Shown: piece by piece, positions 43,777-52,600 of the stretch
How positions within the stretch are numbered: the stretch's first letter is position 1
Layout: each line of letters starts with the position of its first letter
Source: Falsiroseomonas algicola
Lineage (GTDB): Bacteria; Pseudomonadota; Alphaproteobacteria; Acetobacterales; Acetobacteraceae
NCBI RefSeq assembly: GCF_011040385.1
Contig: NZ_JAAIKB010000001.1
Coordinates: 930,001 to 994,000, forward strand
Direction of reading: 5' to 3'
DNA length: 64,000 bases
Notes under the pieces: model-generated
Database searches by the model: none
What the model was told of the DNA's origin: nothing
The model's input: only the letters and a program-made list of their open reading frames with translations
Made by a program: the position numbers and the translations under genes

Positions 43777-44271
43777 ATGACCCAGGCGCACCCCCATCCC
43801 CCCAACCATCTCCGCAGGACCATTGCCCGCGCCAAGCAGCGCCGCGGCAGCGCCCCGCCCCCGCCTTCGCTGGGGGCGCGCCTGGCCGATTCGGTGGCGG
43901 CCACCGTCGGGTCGTGGCGCTTCATCGTGATACAGTCGGGCCTGCTGGCGGCCTGGATCCTGGCCAATGCGCTGGCCGGCGGCCACGCCTGGGATCCCTA
44001 CCCCTTCATCCTCCTGAACCTGATGCTGTCCTTCCAGGCCGCCTATACCGCGCCGATCATCATGATGAGCCAGAACCGCCAGTCCGACCTCGACCGGGAC
44101 CGCGCGCTCGCGGATTACCAGGTCAACCTGCGCGCGGAGGCCGACATCACGCTGCTGCATGAGAAGATCGACCTGCTGCGCGAACGCGAATTGCTGGAGA
44201 TGATGCAACTGCTTCGCCGCGCCCTCGACCGGATCGAGGCGCTGGAACAGCGCCCGCCGAAGGAGGCTTGA
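43777..44271 (+). CDS. DUF1003 family membrane protein
   Basis: 164 residues. Two helices, 'SWRFIVIQSGLLAAWILANA' and 'YPFILLNLMLSFQAAYTAPI', then 'IMMSQNRQSDLDRDRALADY' with 'QVNLRAEADI', the DUF1003 signature; the C-terminus is a coiled coil. Function unknown. It ends just before a small membrane protein with a good ribosome binding site inside its last codons. Confidence 0.88.
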   Translation: MTQAHPHPPNHLRRTIARAKQRRGSAPPPPSLGARLADSVAATVGSWRFIVIQSGLLAAWILANALAGGHAWDPYPFILLNLMLSFQAAYTAPIIMMSQNRQSDLDRDRALADYQVNLRAEADITLLHEKIDLLRERELLEMMQLLRRALDRIEALEQRPPKEA

Positions 44272-44274
44272 GTC

Positions 44275-44433
44275 ATGTCCTGGCTGCTCCGCATCCTGCT
44301 GCTCGCCGCCGGCGCCATCGCCGCAATTTTCGTCGCGCGCGATGCGCCGAACTTCCCGGTGGTGGAGGGGATGGTGGCGGTCGCCCTCATCGCCGCCATC
44401 GTGCTGGTGCTGGCGCTGACGCGGAAGAAGTGA
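44275..44433 (+). CDS. Small two-helix membrane protein (52 residues)
   Basis: ATG at 44275 with AAGGAGG eight bases upstream (inside the DUF1003 gene's end) and TGA at 44431. The sequence has two helices, 'WLLRILLLAAGAIAAIFVA' and 'MVAVALIAAIVLVLALT', with a short loop 'RDAPNFPVVEG' and a C-terminal R-K-K that places it in the cytoplasm. Gap to the previous stop is 3 bp, so it is translated with DUF1003. No family recognised. Confidence 0.62.
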   Translation: MSWLLRILLLAAGAIAAIFVARDAPNFPVVEGMVAVALIAAIVLVLALTRKK

Positions 44434-44443
44434 GGCGGCGGCG

Positions 44444-46891
44444 TCATTCCAGCCAGATGTCGCCAGCCAGCACGGTCGGCGCACCGCTGAGCCGCGCCAC
44501 CAGCACCCCCGCCTCCCCGCCGCGACCATCGGCATCGAAGTAGAGCCGCCCCGCATCGGTCTCAAAGATGAAGCGGGCCTCCGCCGTCGCGGCCATGCCC
44601 GTCAGGCTGGCCTGGAAGCGGCCCGCCTGGCCCGAGAGCGACCCTGCGACAAGACCCGTCGCGCCCGAAGGATCGAAGGCGGCCAGGCTGATGACGATGC
44701 GATCACCCTCGGCGGCCGAGAAATCGTAGATGCGATCGGCCGCCGCCGAGACCGGCGCCGCGCTGAAACGGAAGCTGTCGGCGCCAAGCCCGCCGGTCAT
44801 CCAGTCGAACCCCACGCCGCCATCCAGCGAATCAGCACCGTCTCCGCCCAGCAGCGCGTCACTCCCCGCCTCCCCCACCAGGGTGTCGTCCCCCCTTTCA
44901 CCCAGCAGGCGGTCATTGCCGCCCCCGCCGGTCAGGCGATCCCGCCCATCCCGGCCGGCCAGCCGGTTCGCGGCATCATTGCCCGTCATCGCGTCGCCCG
45001 CAGCGCTGCCGAAGCCATTGATGGCGGCCGTGCCCGTCAGGGTCAGGAAGAGGTGGCTTCCCGTCAGCCGCCAGGTCACCGCCGATTCGACCAGGCCGGA
45101 GGAGGAGGGATCATCGATGATGACGTCGCCCGCATCGTCGATGACGAAGACATCGAAGCCCGCGCCGCCGATCAGCATATCTGCGCCGGCGCCGCCATCC
45201 AGCGTGTCGCCGCCCTCGCCGCCGATCAGTGTGTCCTGCCCCGCACCAGCCTTCAGCAGGTCCCCGTCCCGGCCGCCATCGAGAAGATCGTTGTGATCGC
45301 CGCCTTCCAGCGTATCGCCACCCGCGCCGCCGAGGAGCGTGTCTTCTCCCCCGCGGCCGAGCATCCAGTCATTGCCGCCGCGGCCGGACAGGACGTCATC
45401 GAGGTTGGTGCCGGACTTGCCATCGGCGTCATTCGTGCCGCCCCAGTCCAGGGCCTCGACCTGGCCGTAAACGAGAAACGGCGTCGACCAGTCATCGAAC
45501 GTGGCGAGAAGCAGGTCGTCGGCACCGTCCCCATTCACGTCGCCGACACCGGCGGGAGACGGATGAATCACGTAGGCACCGATTTCGAGATCGAGCAGGC
45601 CATGGCTGATGCGGAAGCCCTGGTCCTCCTCCAGGTTCGCCAGGTCGATCAGGGCTGGCAGCCCCCCGAGCTGCCCATAGACGACATAGGCCGCCACGCC
45701 GAAGAACGCATTGCCGCGGTCCGCAATGACGACGATGTCGTCGATGCCGTCGCCGTTCATGTCGCCAGCCGATGCCATGCTGGCGCCGATGAATTCGGCC
45801 GCGCCGCTATGGATGATCCGGGTGGCCTGGCCCGCGGACAGTGTCGCGAGATCGATATCGGCGCTGAAGCCTTCGGCGCGGCCATAGACGATATGGACAG
45901 GGGTGTCGCCATGATCGACCCAGAAGCCGGTGCCACTTATGGGCACGGTCTGCGTGATCAGCATGTCGGCGATGCCGTCGCCGTTCAGGTCCCCGGCCCG
46001 CGCCACGTGCCCGATGGTGCCCGTCGACCCCGGATTGCTGGTCAGGATGCGGATGCCGCGGTCGGGCGTCAGCGTCCCATAATCCACCGTCCCCCACGCG
46101 GCGTCCTGGCCGAACAGAAGCACGGCGACGCCATCCGTCGCCAGCAGGACGTCATCGCGACCATCGCCGTTGACGTCGCCGACACCCGCCAAGCTGTTCC
46201 CGTTGTTGGTCCAGGTCAGTCCCTGGTCAGCCGGAACGCCCTCGAGCCGCACCGTTCCGTCATCACGATCGGCGTCACCATAGACCACGGCCGCGAAGAG
46301 TGGCCGAGACAAGCTCGCGCGCTGCGACAGTGTCGCGATGTCGCCCAATCCATCGCCATCCACGTCGCCCAGCATGGCGACATCGAAACCGAACCGTAGC
46401 GAACTGAACGGCGCGTCCCTTGCCGTTGACAGGCCCTCGACCAAGAAGCCCTGCTCGACGGTCAGGGCGTTTGTGTCCAGGGTCGCGCCAAGGCCGCCAT
46501 CCCTGCCATAGATCACCAGCACGCGACCGGGATCGGCGCCGAAGCCACTGGATTCGCTGGGAACACCGATGACGATGTCGTCGATGCCGTCCCCGTTCAC
46601 GTCGCCTCCGGCGTCCACCGAGAACCCGAAGCGCGCACCGCCGAGCGCATAGGGGAGGACGAAGGTCTGCTGCGCGGAGCCAAGCGTGGCGAGATCGAGA
46701 GTCGCCCCGAAGCCGCCGGCCTGGCCATACAGGATTCGAGCGCCGTCATACGTCACGAGGATAAGGTCGGCGATGCCGTCATTGTCGATGTCGCCTGCGC
46801 CAGCAATCCCCTGCCCGAACCCCAGGAAGTCCTGCATGGCGATGCGCGTGCCCTGCGCCGCGGACAGGGTGTTCAGATCGATATCTCGCAT
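44444..46891 (-). CDS. Secreted FG-GAP beta-propeller / RTX protein
   Basis: 815 residues. The N-terminal half (about 1-480) has seven FG-GAP repeats built on G-D-x-[ND]-x-D-G-x-x-D ('GDVNGDGIDDIV' and similar), enough for one integrin-like seven-bladed propeller. Residues about 485-590 and 650-720 are two blocks of RTX nonapeptides (G-G-x-G-x-D-x-L). The end 'RIYDFSAAEGDRIVISLAAF' is a serralysin-like C-terminal region. There is no N-terminal signal, consistent with type I secretion and calcium-driven folding outside. No type I exporter is next to it. A surface adhesion or matrix role is inference. Confidence 0.88.
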   Translation of the reverse strand: MRDIDLNTLSAAQGTRIAMQDFLGFGQGIAGAGDIDNDGIADLILVTYDGARILYGQAGGFGATLDLATLGSAQQTFVLPYALGGARFGFSVDAGGDVNGDGIDDIVIGVPSESSGFGADPGRVLVIYGRDGGLGATLDTNALTVEQGFLVEGLSTARDAPFSSLRFGFDVAMLGDVDGDGLGDIATLSQRASLSRPLFAAVVYGDADRDDGTVRLEGVPADQGLTWTNNGNSLAGVGDVNGDGRDDVLLATDGVAVLLFGQDAAWGTVDYGTLTPDRGIRILTSNPGSTGTIGHVARAGDLNGDGIADMLITQTVPISGTGFWVDHGDTPVHIVYGRAEGFSADIDLATLSAGQATRIIHSGAAEFIGASMASAGDMNGDGIDDIVVIADRGNAFFGVAAYVVYGQLGGLPALIDLANLEEDQGFRISHGLLDLEIGAYVIHPSPAGVGDVNGDGADDLLLATFDDWSTPFLVYGQVEALDWGGTNDADGKSGTNLDDVLSGRGGNDWMLGRGGEDTLLGGAGGDTLEGGDHNDLLDGGRDGDLLKAGAGQDTLIGGEGGDTLDGGAGADMLIGGAGFDVFVIDDAGDVIIDDPSSSGLVESAVTWRLTGSHLFLTLTGTAAINGFGSAAGDAMTGNDAANRLAGRDGRDRLTGGGGNDRLLGERGDDTLVGEAGSDALLGGDGADSLDGGVGFDWMTGGLGADSFRFSAAPVSAAADRIYDFSAAEGDRIVISLAAFDPSGATGLVAGSLSGQAGRFQASLTGMAATAEARFIFETDAGRLYFDADGRGGEAGVLVARLSGAPTVLAGDIWLE

Positions 46892-47030
46892 GGCGCGGCC
46901 TCAGGACGTTCGGGATGCCACGAATGATTAACGAAGGTTGAGGGGGGCCACCAATCCCCCTATACTCTAGGTTGTATTTCACCATCACACTCCCGGTGCC
47001 CCGCCCAGGGCAGCGCGATGGGAAGGGCGC

Positions 47031-47978
47031 TCAGCCCCGCTCCGCAGGCACCACCATCCGCCTCCGCAGGTCGCCACGCCGCAGCAGCACGGCCTCCGCC
47101 GCCTGCCCCACCCGTTCCCCGGTCAGCCAGCGCAGCAGGTCGGCGACATGGGCGATGGGATCGCCAGCGATCGACAGCAGCAGGTCGCCTGCCTCGATCC
47201 CCGCGCGATCGGCCGGGCCATCCTTCGACACCGCCGCCACCAGCAGCGCCGTCGGTTGCGCGATGCCATGCGCGCGGGCGAAGCGGCGCGGCACCGCCTC
47301 CTGCTGCCCGGAAAGGCCGAGGAAGGCGCGCTTCACGCGGCCGAAGCGGACGAGGTGCCCCAGCACCAGCCGCGCCGTATCGGCGGCCACGGCGAAGCAG
47401 AGTCCCTGCGCGCCTCCGATCATGGCGGTGTTCACGCCGATCACGGCGCCCCGCGCATCCACCAGCGCGCCGCCGGAATTGCCGGGGTTCAGCGCGGCGT
47501 CCGTCTGGATCAGATCCTCGATCGGCCGCCCGCCCCGCCCTGCCAGCGTCCGCCCCAGCGCGCTGACGACGCCGGCCGTGACGGTGCTGGAGAAGCCCAG
47601 CGGATTGCCGATGGCGATCGCGACCTGCCCGACACGCAGCCCTGCACTCTCCCCCAGCATCGCCGCGGGCAGCGCCGCCGCCGTCTCCGCCCGCAGCAGG
47701 GCCAGGTCGGTGTCGGGATCGTCGCCCAGCAGCGTGGCAGCGAATCGCGCGCCTTCCGCCGTCGTCACCTCGATCCGCGTGCTGCCGGCGATGACATGGC
47801 TGTTGGTCAGCACGAGCCCGTCGGGGGAGACGATGACGCCCGATCCACCGCCGCGCCCGCGCGGGCTGCTGACGGCGACATTGACGACGGAGGGTCCGGC
47901 ACGGCCGACCGCCGTGGTGACGGCGGCGGAATAGGCATCCAGCAGCCCCGCATCCGGGGGCAATGGTGCATCGAGCAT
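47031..47978 (-). CDS. HtrA-like trypsin/PDZ serine protease
   Basis: 315 residues. The triad is visible: His in 'LVLTNSHVIAGST', Asp in 'DDPDTDLALLRA' and Ser in 'LNPGNSGGALVDARGAV'; a C-terminal PDZ domain has 'KDGPADRAGIEAGDLLLSI'. Family members degrade misfolded periplasmic proteins. Here I find no signal peptide or membrane anchor at the annotated start, which is odd. The upstream gap to the divergent antiporter is 98 bp, and the frame continues upstream of the ATG, so a longer start cannot be excluded. Confidence 0.85.
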   Translation of the reverse strand: MLDAPLPPDAGLLDAYSAAVTTAVGRAGPSVVNVAVSSPRGRGGGSGVIVSPDGLVLTNSHVIAGSTRIEVTTAEGARFAATLLGDDPDTDLALLRAETAAALPAAMLGESAGLRVGQVAIAIGNPLGFSSTVTAGVVSALGRTLAGRGGRPIEDLIQTDAALNPGNSGGALVDARGAVIGVNTAMIGGAQGLCFAVAADTARLVLGHLVRFGRVKRAFLGLSGQQEAVPRRFARAHGIAQPTALLVAAVSKDGPADRAGIEAGDLLLSIAGDPIAHVADLLRWLTGERVGQAAEAVLLRRGDLRRRMVVPAERG

Positions 47979-48076
47979 GCGAGAAGTTCCTTTCGGCTCC
48001 CAAAATGGGAAGCAGGAGGCGCCCGCCCAAGACCGGCGGTTGCCGCCCTCCCCCCCGCTTCCGCTATGGTTGCCGC

Positions 48077-49651
48077 ATGGAAATCGTCGAGGCCGTGCTG
48101 GCCCTGATCGCGGTCTGCATCGGCTTCGCGCTGGTCGCCCGCCGGCTGAACATGCCCTATGCGGTCATCCTCGTGCTGGGCGGCATGGCGCTGGCTTTCG
48201 TGCCGGGCCTGCCCTCCGTCACGCTCAATCCACAGATCGCGCTGGCCTTCTTCCTGCCGCCCCTGCTGCAGGCCAGCGCATGGCGGACGGATTGGCGGGC
48301 CTTCCGCGCCAATATCCGGCCCATCCTGCTCCTCGCCGTGGGTGCCGTGCTGTTCACCGCCGTCGTCATCGCGTTGGTCGCCAAGCTGCTGATCCCCGCC
48401 TTGCCCTGGGCGGCCGCCGTGGCGCTGGGTGCCATCGTGGCGCCGCCCGATGCGGTCGCGGCCGCCGCCGTGTTGCAGCGCCTGCGCATCCCTCGCCGCA
48501 TCGTCACCGTGCTGGAGGGCGAGAGCCTGGTGAACGACGCCACGGCGCTGGTGCTCTACCGCTTTGCCATCGCGGCCGTCGCGGCAGGCGGCGTCGCGAT
48601 CGAACAGGCCGCCTTCTCCTTCGTCCTCGTCGCGGCCGGCGGCATCGCCATCGGCTATGGCGTCGGCCTCGCCGGCGCCTGGGTCTTCCCGCGGCTGAAG
48701 GACACGCTGCTGGTCGTGGCCGCCAGCTTCATCGCCTGCTTCGCCAGCTTCATGGCGGCGGAGGCTTTTCATCTATCCGGCGTCATGGCGGTGGTGACCA
48801 CGGGCCTCGTGCTGGGCCAGAAGCAGCATGCCAGCCTGTCGCCGCAAAGCCGCGTCGCGGCCGTCAGCGTCTGGCAGTTCGTCGAATTCGTGCTGACCAG
48901 CCTGGTCTTCATCCTGACCGGCCTGCAACTGCGGGCGATCCTGGACCGCATCACGACGCACAGCGTGGGAGAGCTGGTGGGGCTCGCCGTCCTCCTTTCG
49001 GTGGCGCTGATCGTCGCGCGCTTCCTCTGGGTGTTCCCGGCGCTCTACGCCTCCCGCCTTCTGCCCGCCATCCGGCGCCACCAGCCGCCGCCACCGGTCG
49101 GCCATGCCGTCGTCATCTCCTGGGCGGGGATGCGGGGCGTCGTCTCGCTGGCCGCAGCGCTGGCCCTGCCACTGGATTTCCCGGAACGCGACCTGCTGGT
49201 CTTCCTCGCCTTCTGCGCCATCCTGGCGACGCTGGTGGTGCAGGGCACCACGCTGGAATGGGTGATCCGCCGCTTCAAGGTGGAGGAACCGCGCATCGAT
49301 GGCATGGCGCCGGAGGAAGCCGCCGTCCGCCGCCACGTCGCCGCCGCCACGCTGGCGGAGATCCAGCGCCGGGCGGAGGACATCCTGGAAGGCCCCGTCG
49401 CGCAGGACCTGCTCTCCGAATACAGCGACAAGGCGCGGGTCTTCCACACCCTCGCCAAGGGCACCGGACAGTCGGAGCTGGAGGCGCGGATGCAGATCCG
49501 CCTGGCCGCGCTGCGGGAAGGCCGCCGCGCCCTTCTCGACCACCATCGCGACGGCAAGCTGGATGACGGCCTGCTCACCGCGCTGGAACTGGAGCATGAC
49601 CTGGAGGAGATCCGCATCCTCCGCCTTCTCGGCGCCGCACCCGCGCACTAA
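48077..49651 (+). CDS. Na+/H+ antiporter, NhaP/CPA1 family
   Basis: 524 residues with about 12 membrane helices in the first 400. 'ALGAIVAPPDAVAAAAVLQRL' in part and 'VLEGESLVNDATALVLYRF' (the N-D ion-binding motif) and 'VVISWAGMRGVVSLAAALAL' are CPA1 signatures. The C-terminal 110 residues are a cytoplasmic helical domain. It trades protons for Na+ or K+. It ends 10 bp before the DUF4011 helicase-nuclease gene, implying co-transcription. Confidence 0.9.
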   Translation: MEIVEAVLALIAVCIGFALVARRLNMPYAVILVLGGMALAFVPGLPSVTLNPQIALAFFLPPLLQASAWRTDWRAFRANIRPILLLAVGAVLFTAVVIALVAKLLIPALPWAAAVALGAIVAPPDAVAAAAVLQRLRIPRRIVTVLEGESLVNDATALVLYRFAIAAVAAGGVAIEQAAFSFVLVAAGGIAIGYGVGLAGAWVFPRLKDTLLVVAASFIACFASFMAAEAFHLSGVMAVVTTGLVLGQKQHASLSPQSRVAAVSVWQFVEFVLTSLVFILTGLQLRAILDRITTHSVGELVGLAVLLSVALIVARFLWVFPALYASRLLPAIRRHQPPPPVGHAVVISWAGMRGVVSLAAALALPLDFPERDLLVFLAFCAILATLVVQGTTLEWVIRRFKVEEPRIDGMAPEEAAVRRHVAAATLAEIQRRAEDILEGPVAQDLLSEYSDKARVFHTLAKGTGQSELEARMQIRLAALREGRRALLDHHRDGKLDDGLLTALELEHDLEEIRILRLLGAAPAH

Positions 49652-49661
49652 CTCCGGCGGC

Positions 49662-52600
49662 ATGGATGACGCCGCCCTCGCCGCCCGCCTGCAGGAAGCC
49701 CGTCGCGGGCTGCTGGACCTGTCCACCCGCAACCGCCTGCTGGCCCTGCCGAAGCCAGGCCGGTCCCGCGGCGTCATCATCCTGGAGGATGAGGACGCCG
49801 ATTTCGTGCTGGAGGCGCTGGGCGCCGGTCGAGCCTTCGGCTTCGAGTCCGCGCCCGCCGAGGCCGCAGCGCCGCCCGCCGAGGGCGAGACCCCCGCGCC
49901 CCGCCGGCGCCGTGCCGGCCGTCCTCGCCGGGCCGAGGGCATCGCCACCGCCGATGCGGCGCAATCCGCGGAGGAGGCGCGCCGCGACACCAAGCTCCGC
50001 GTCCGGCTCTCGCCGGAGGATCTCTCGCGGCGCCTTCGCGACCTGATGCAGGATGCCCGCACGGCGCGGGAGGAGACGGGCGTCGCCACCCTCTCCCTCG
50101 CCCTCGGCACCCTGGCCTGGCGCGATCCCGCCACGCCGGAGACGGAACGCCTGGCGCCCCTCGCCCTGCTGCCCGTGACGCTGGAACGGGAGGGCGTCGG
50201 CCAGAATTACCGGCTGCGCGCGGCGGGGCTCGAGGTGCAGGAGAACCTCAGCCTCAGGGAGAAGCTCTCCGCCGAGTTCCGGCTGGAACTGCCCCCCTTC
50301 GATGCGGAAGCCTACGACCCTACCGCCTGGGCGGAGGCCGTCCGCATCGCCCTGGGCGGCCGCGAGGGATGGTCCGTGGACCCGGACGGGCTCGCGGTCG
50401 GCCTGTTCAGCTTCCAGAAGTTCCTGATGTGGCGTGACCTCGATCCCGCCGCCAATCCGGGCCTGCTGACCCACCCCATGGTCCGCGCGCTCGTCGGCGG
50501 CGAAGCCCTCGCCACGCCGCCCCCCTTCCCCGATGACACCGACGTGGATGCGGAGATTCCGGTCGAGCGCCTGGACCACGTCATGGATGTGGATGGCAGT
50601 CAGGCCCTGGCGGCGGAGGCGGTCAGGCGCGGCGGCCATACCGTCATCCAGGGCCCGCCCGGCACCGGCAAGTCGCAGACCATCGCCAACATCATCGCCC
50701 AGGCCGTGCTGGATGGCCGGCGCGTGCTGTTCGTGGCGGAGAAGCTGGCGGCGCTGGAGGTGGTGCAGCGGCGCCTCGGCGCCATCGGCCTGGGTGCCGC
50801 CTGCCTGGAGTTGCACAGCGAGAAGCAGTCGAAGCGGGCCGTGCTGGATGAGCTTCGCGCGACGCTCGCCCTGCCCCCGCCGCGCCGGCCGGACCGCGAT
50901 GCGCTGATCCGCCGGCTCGGTTCGCTGCGCGGCCGCCTGAACGGCCATGCCCGCGCCATGGAAGCGCCGATCGGCGAGAGCGGACGGCCGCTGCATGCCG
51001 TGGTCGGCCGCCTGGTCGGGCTGCGGGCCGGCGGCCAGGCCGCGCCCGATTTCCTCCTCGCCGCTGGCGACTGGACGGCCGACCGCATCGCCGCGGCGGA
51101 GGCGGCGGTCGAGGAACTCGCCGCCCGCGCGGCGGAAGGCGGCCCGTCCAGCGCCTGGCGCGGCGTCACCGCCGACCTCGCTCCGATCGAGCAGGAGCGC
51201 CTGCTGGCGCGCCTGCCCGCGCTGATCCGGGCGCTGTCGGCCGGTGCACGGGCCGCCGCCCCGGCGGCACAGGCCCTGGGCCGCGCCGCGCCCGGCGCCG
51301 AGGCGGCGAGGTCGCTGCTCGCCCTTTCCGCCGCCGTCGCGGCTTCGCCGGCGCATGACCGCGCCGCCCTGGCGCATCCCGCCTGGGCCGCCGATTCCGC
51401 GCCGCTCCGCGCCCTCGCCTCTGCCCAGGCGGCCCTCGCCGCCGCGCAATCGGATCGTCGCCTGAAACCCGGCGCCCTGTCAGAGGCCGGCATCGCGGAA
51501 GCGCGCACGGCGCTGGCCAGCGGCGGCGGCCTCTTCGGCTTCCTCTCCGCCACCCAGCGCAACGCCAAGGCCCTCGCCGCCCGCGTGGTGGCGGAGGGGG
51601 CCGATCCCCTCCCCGCCCTCGATGCCGCGTTGGCGGGGCAGGACGCGGCCCGCGCGGTGGCACAAGGCGAAGCGCTGGGCGGCGCCGCCTTCGGCAGCCT
51701 CTGGGGCGATGCCCCTGCCATGGCCGCGCTTCTGGACTGGCGCGAAACCCATGGCGCGGAGGCAGCGGCCGCGCTTGCTGCCGGGATGCCGATGATCGAC
51801 GCCGCCCTGGTCGAAGCCGCCCTCGCTGCGCATGAGGAGTTGCTCGCCGCCACGGCGCTCGACAGCGCGGCCGCCTTCGGCACCGCGGACCCGCCGCTCG
51901 CCGACGTCGCCGCCCGCCTCGGCGACTGGGCCGGCCAGCCGGAGACCCTGCCGCTCTGGCTCGGCTGGCGTCGCGCGGTGGCGGCGGCGGGCGAGGATCT
52001 CGCCCCCATCGTCGAACGCCTGGCCGATGGCCGCCTGGCGCCGGAAGCCGCCCGGCCCGCCTTCGACTATGCGCTGGAGGAAGCGCTGCTGAAGGCCGCC
52101 ATGCGCGCGCGCCCGGAACTCGCCGCCTTCGACGGCGCCGGCTTCGACCGGCTGGTGGCCGACTTCGCGGAGGCCGACCGCGCGCGCATCGACCTGGCCC
52201 GCCGCGAATGCAGCGCCGCCCATGCCGCGCGCATCGCGGCACTGCGGGACCTGCCCGGCTTCACCCTGCTGATGGGCGAGTTCGAGAAGAAGCGCGGCCA
52301 CCTGCCCGTGCGCGAATTGCTGCTGCGCGCTGGCCAGGTCGTGCAGGCGGCCAAGCCCGTGCTGATGATGTCGCCGCTCTCCGTCGCGCAGTTCCTGGCG
52401 CCGCCGCATGGCCTCCGCCCAGGCCTCTCCTTCGACCTGCTGGTGATCGACGAGGCCTCGCAGGTCGAACCTGTCGATGCGCTCGGCGCCATCGCGCGCT
52501 GCGGCCAGGTCGTCGTCGTCGGCGACGACAAGCAGATGCCGCCCACCCGCTTCTTCCAGCGCATGACGTCGGAGGATGACGAGGCCGTGGAGGCCGAGGA

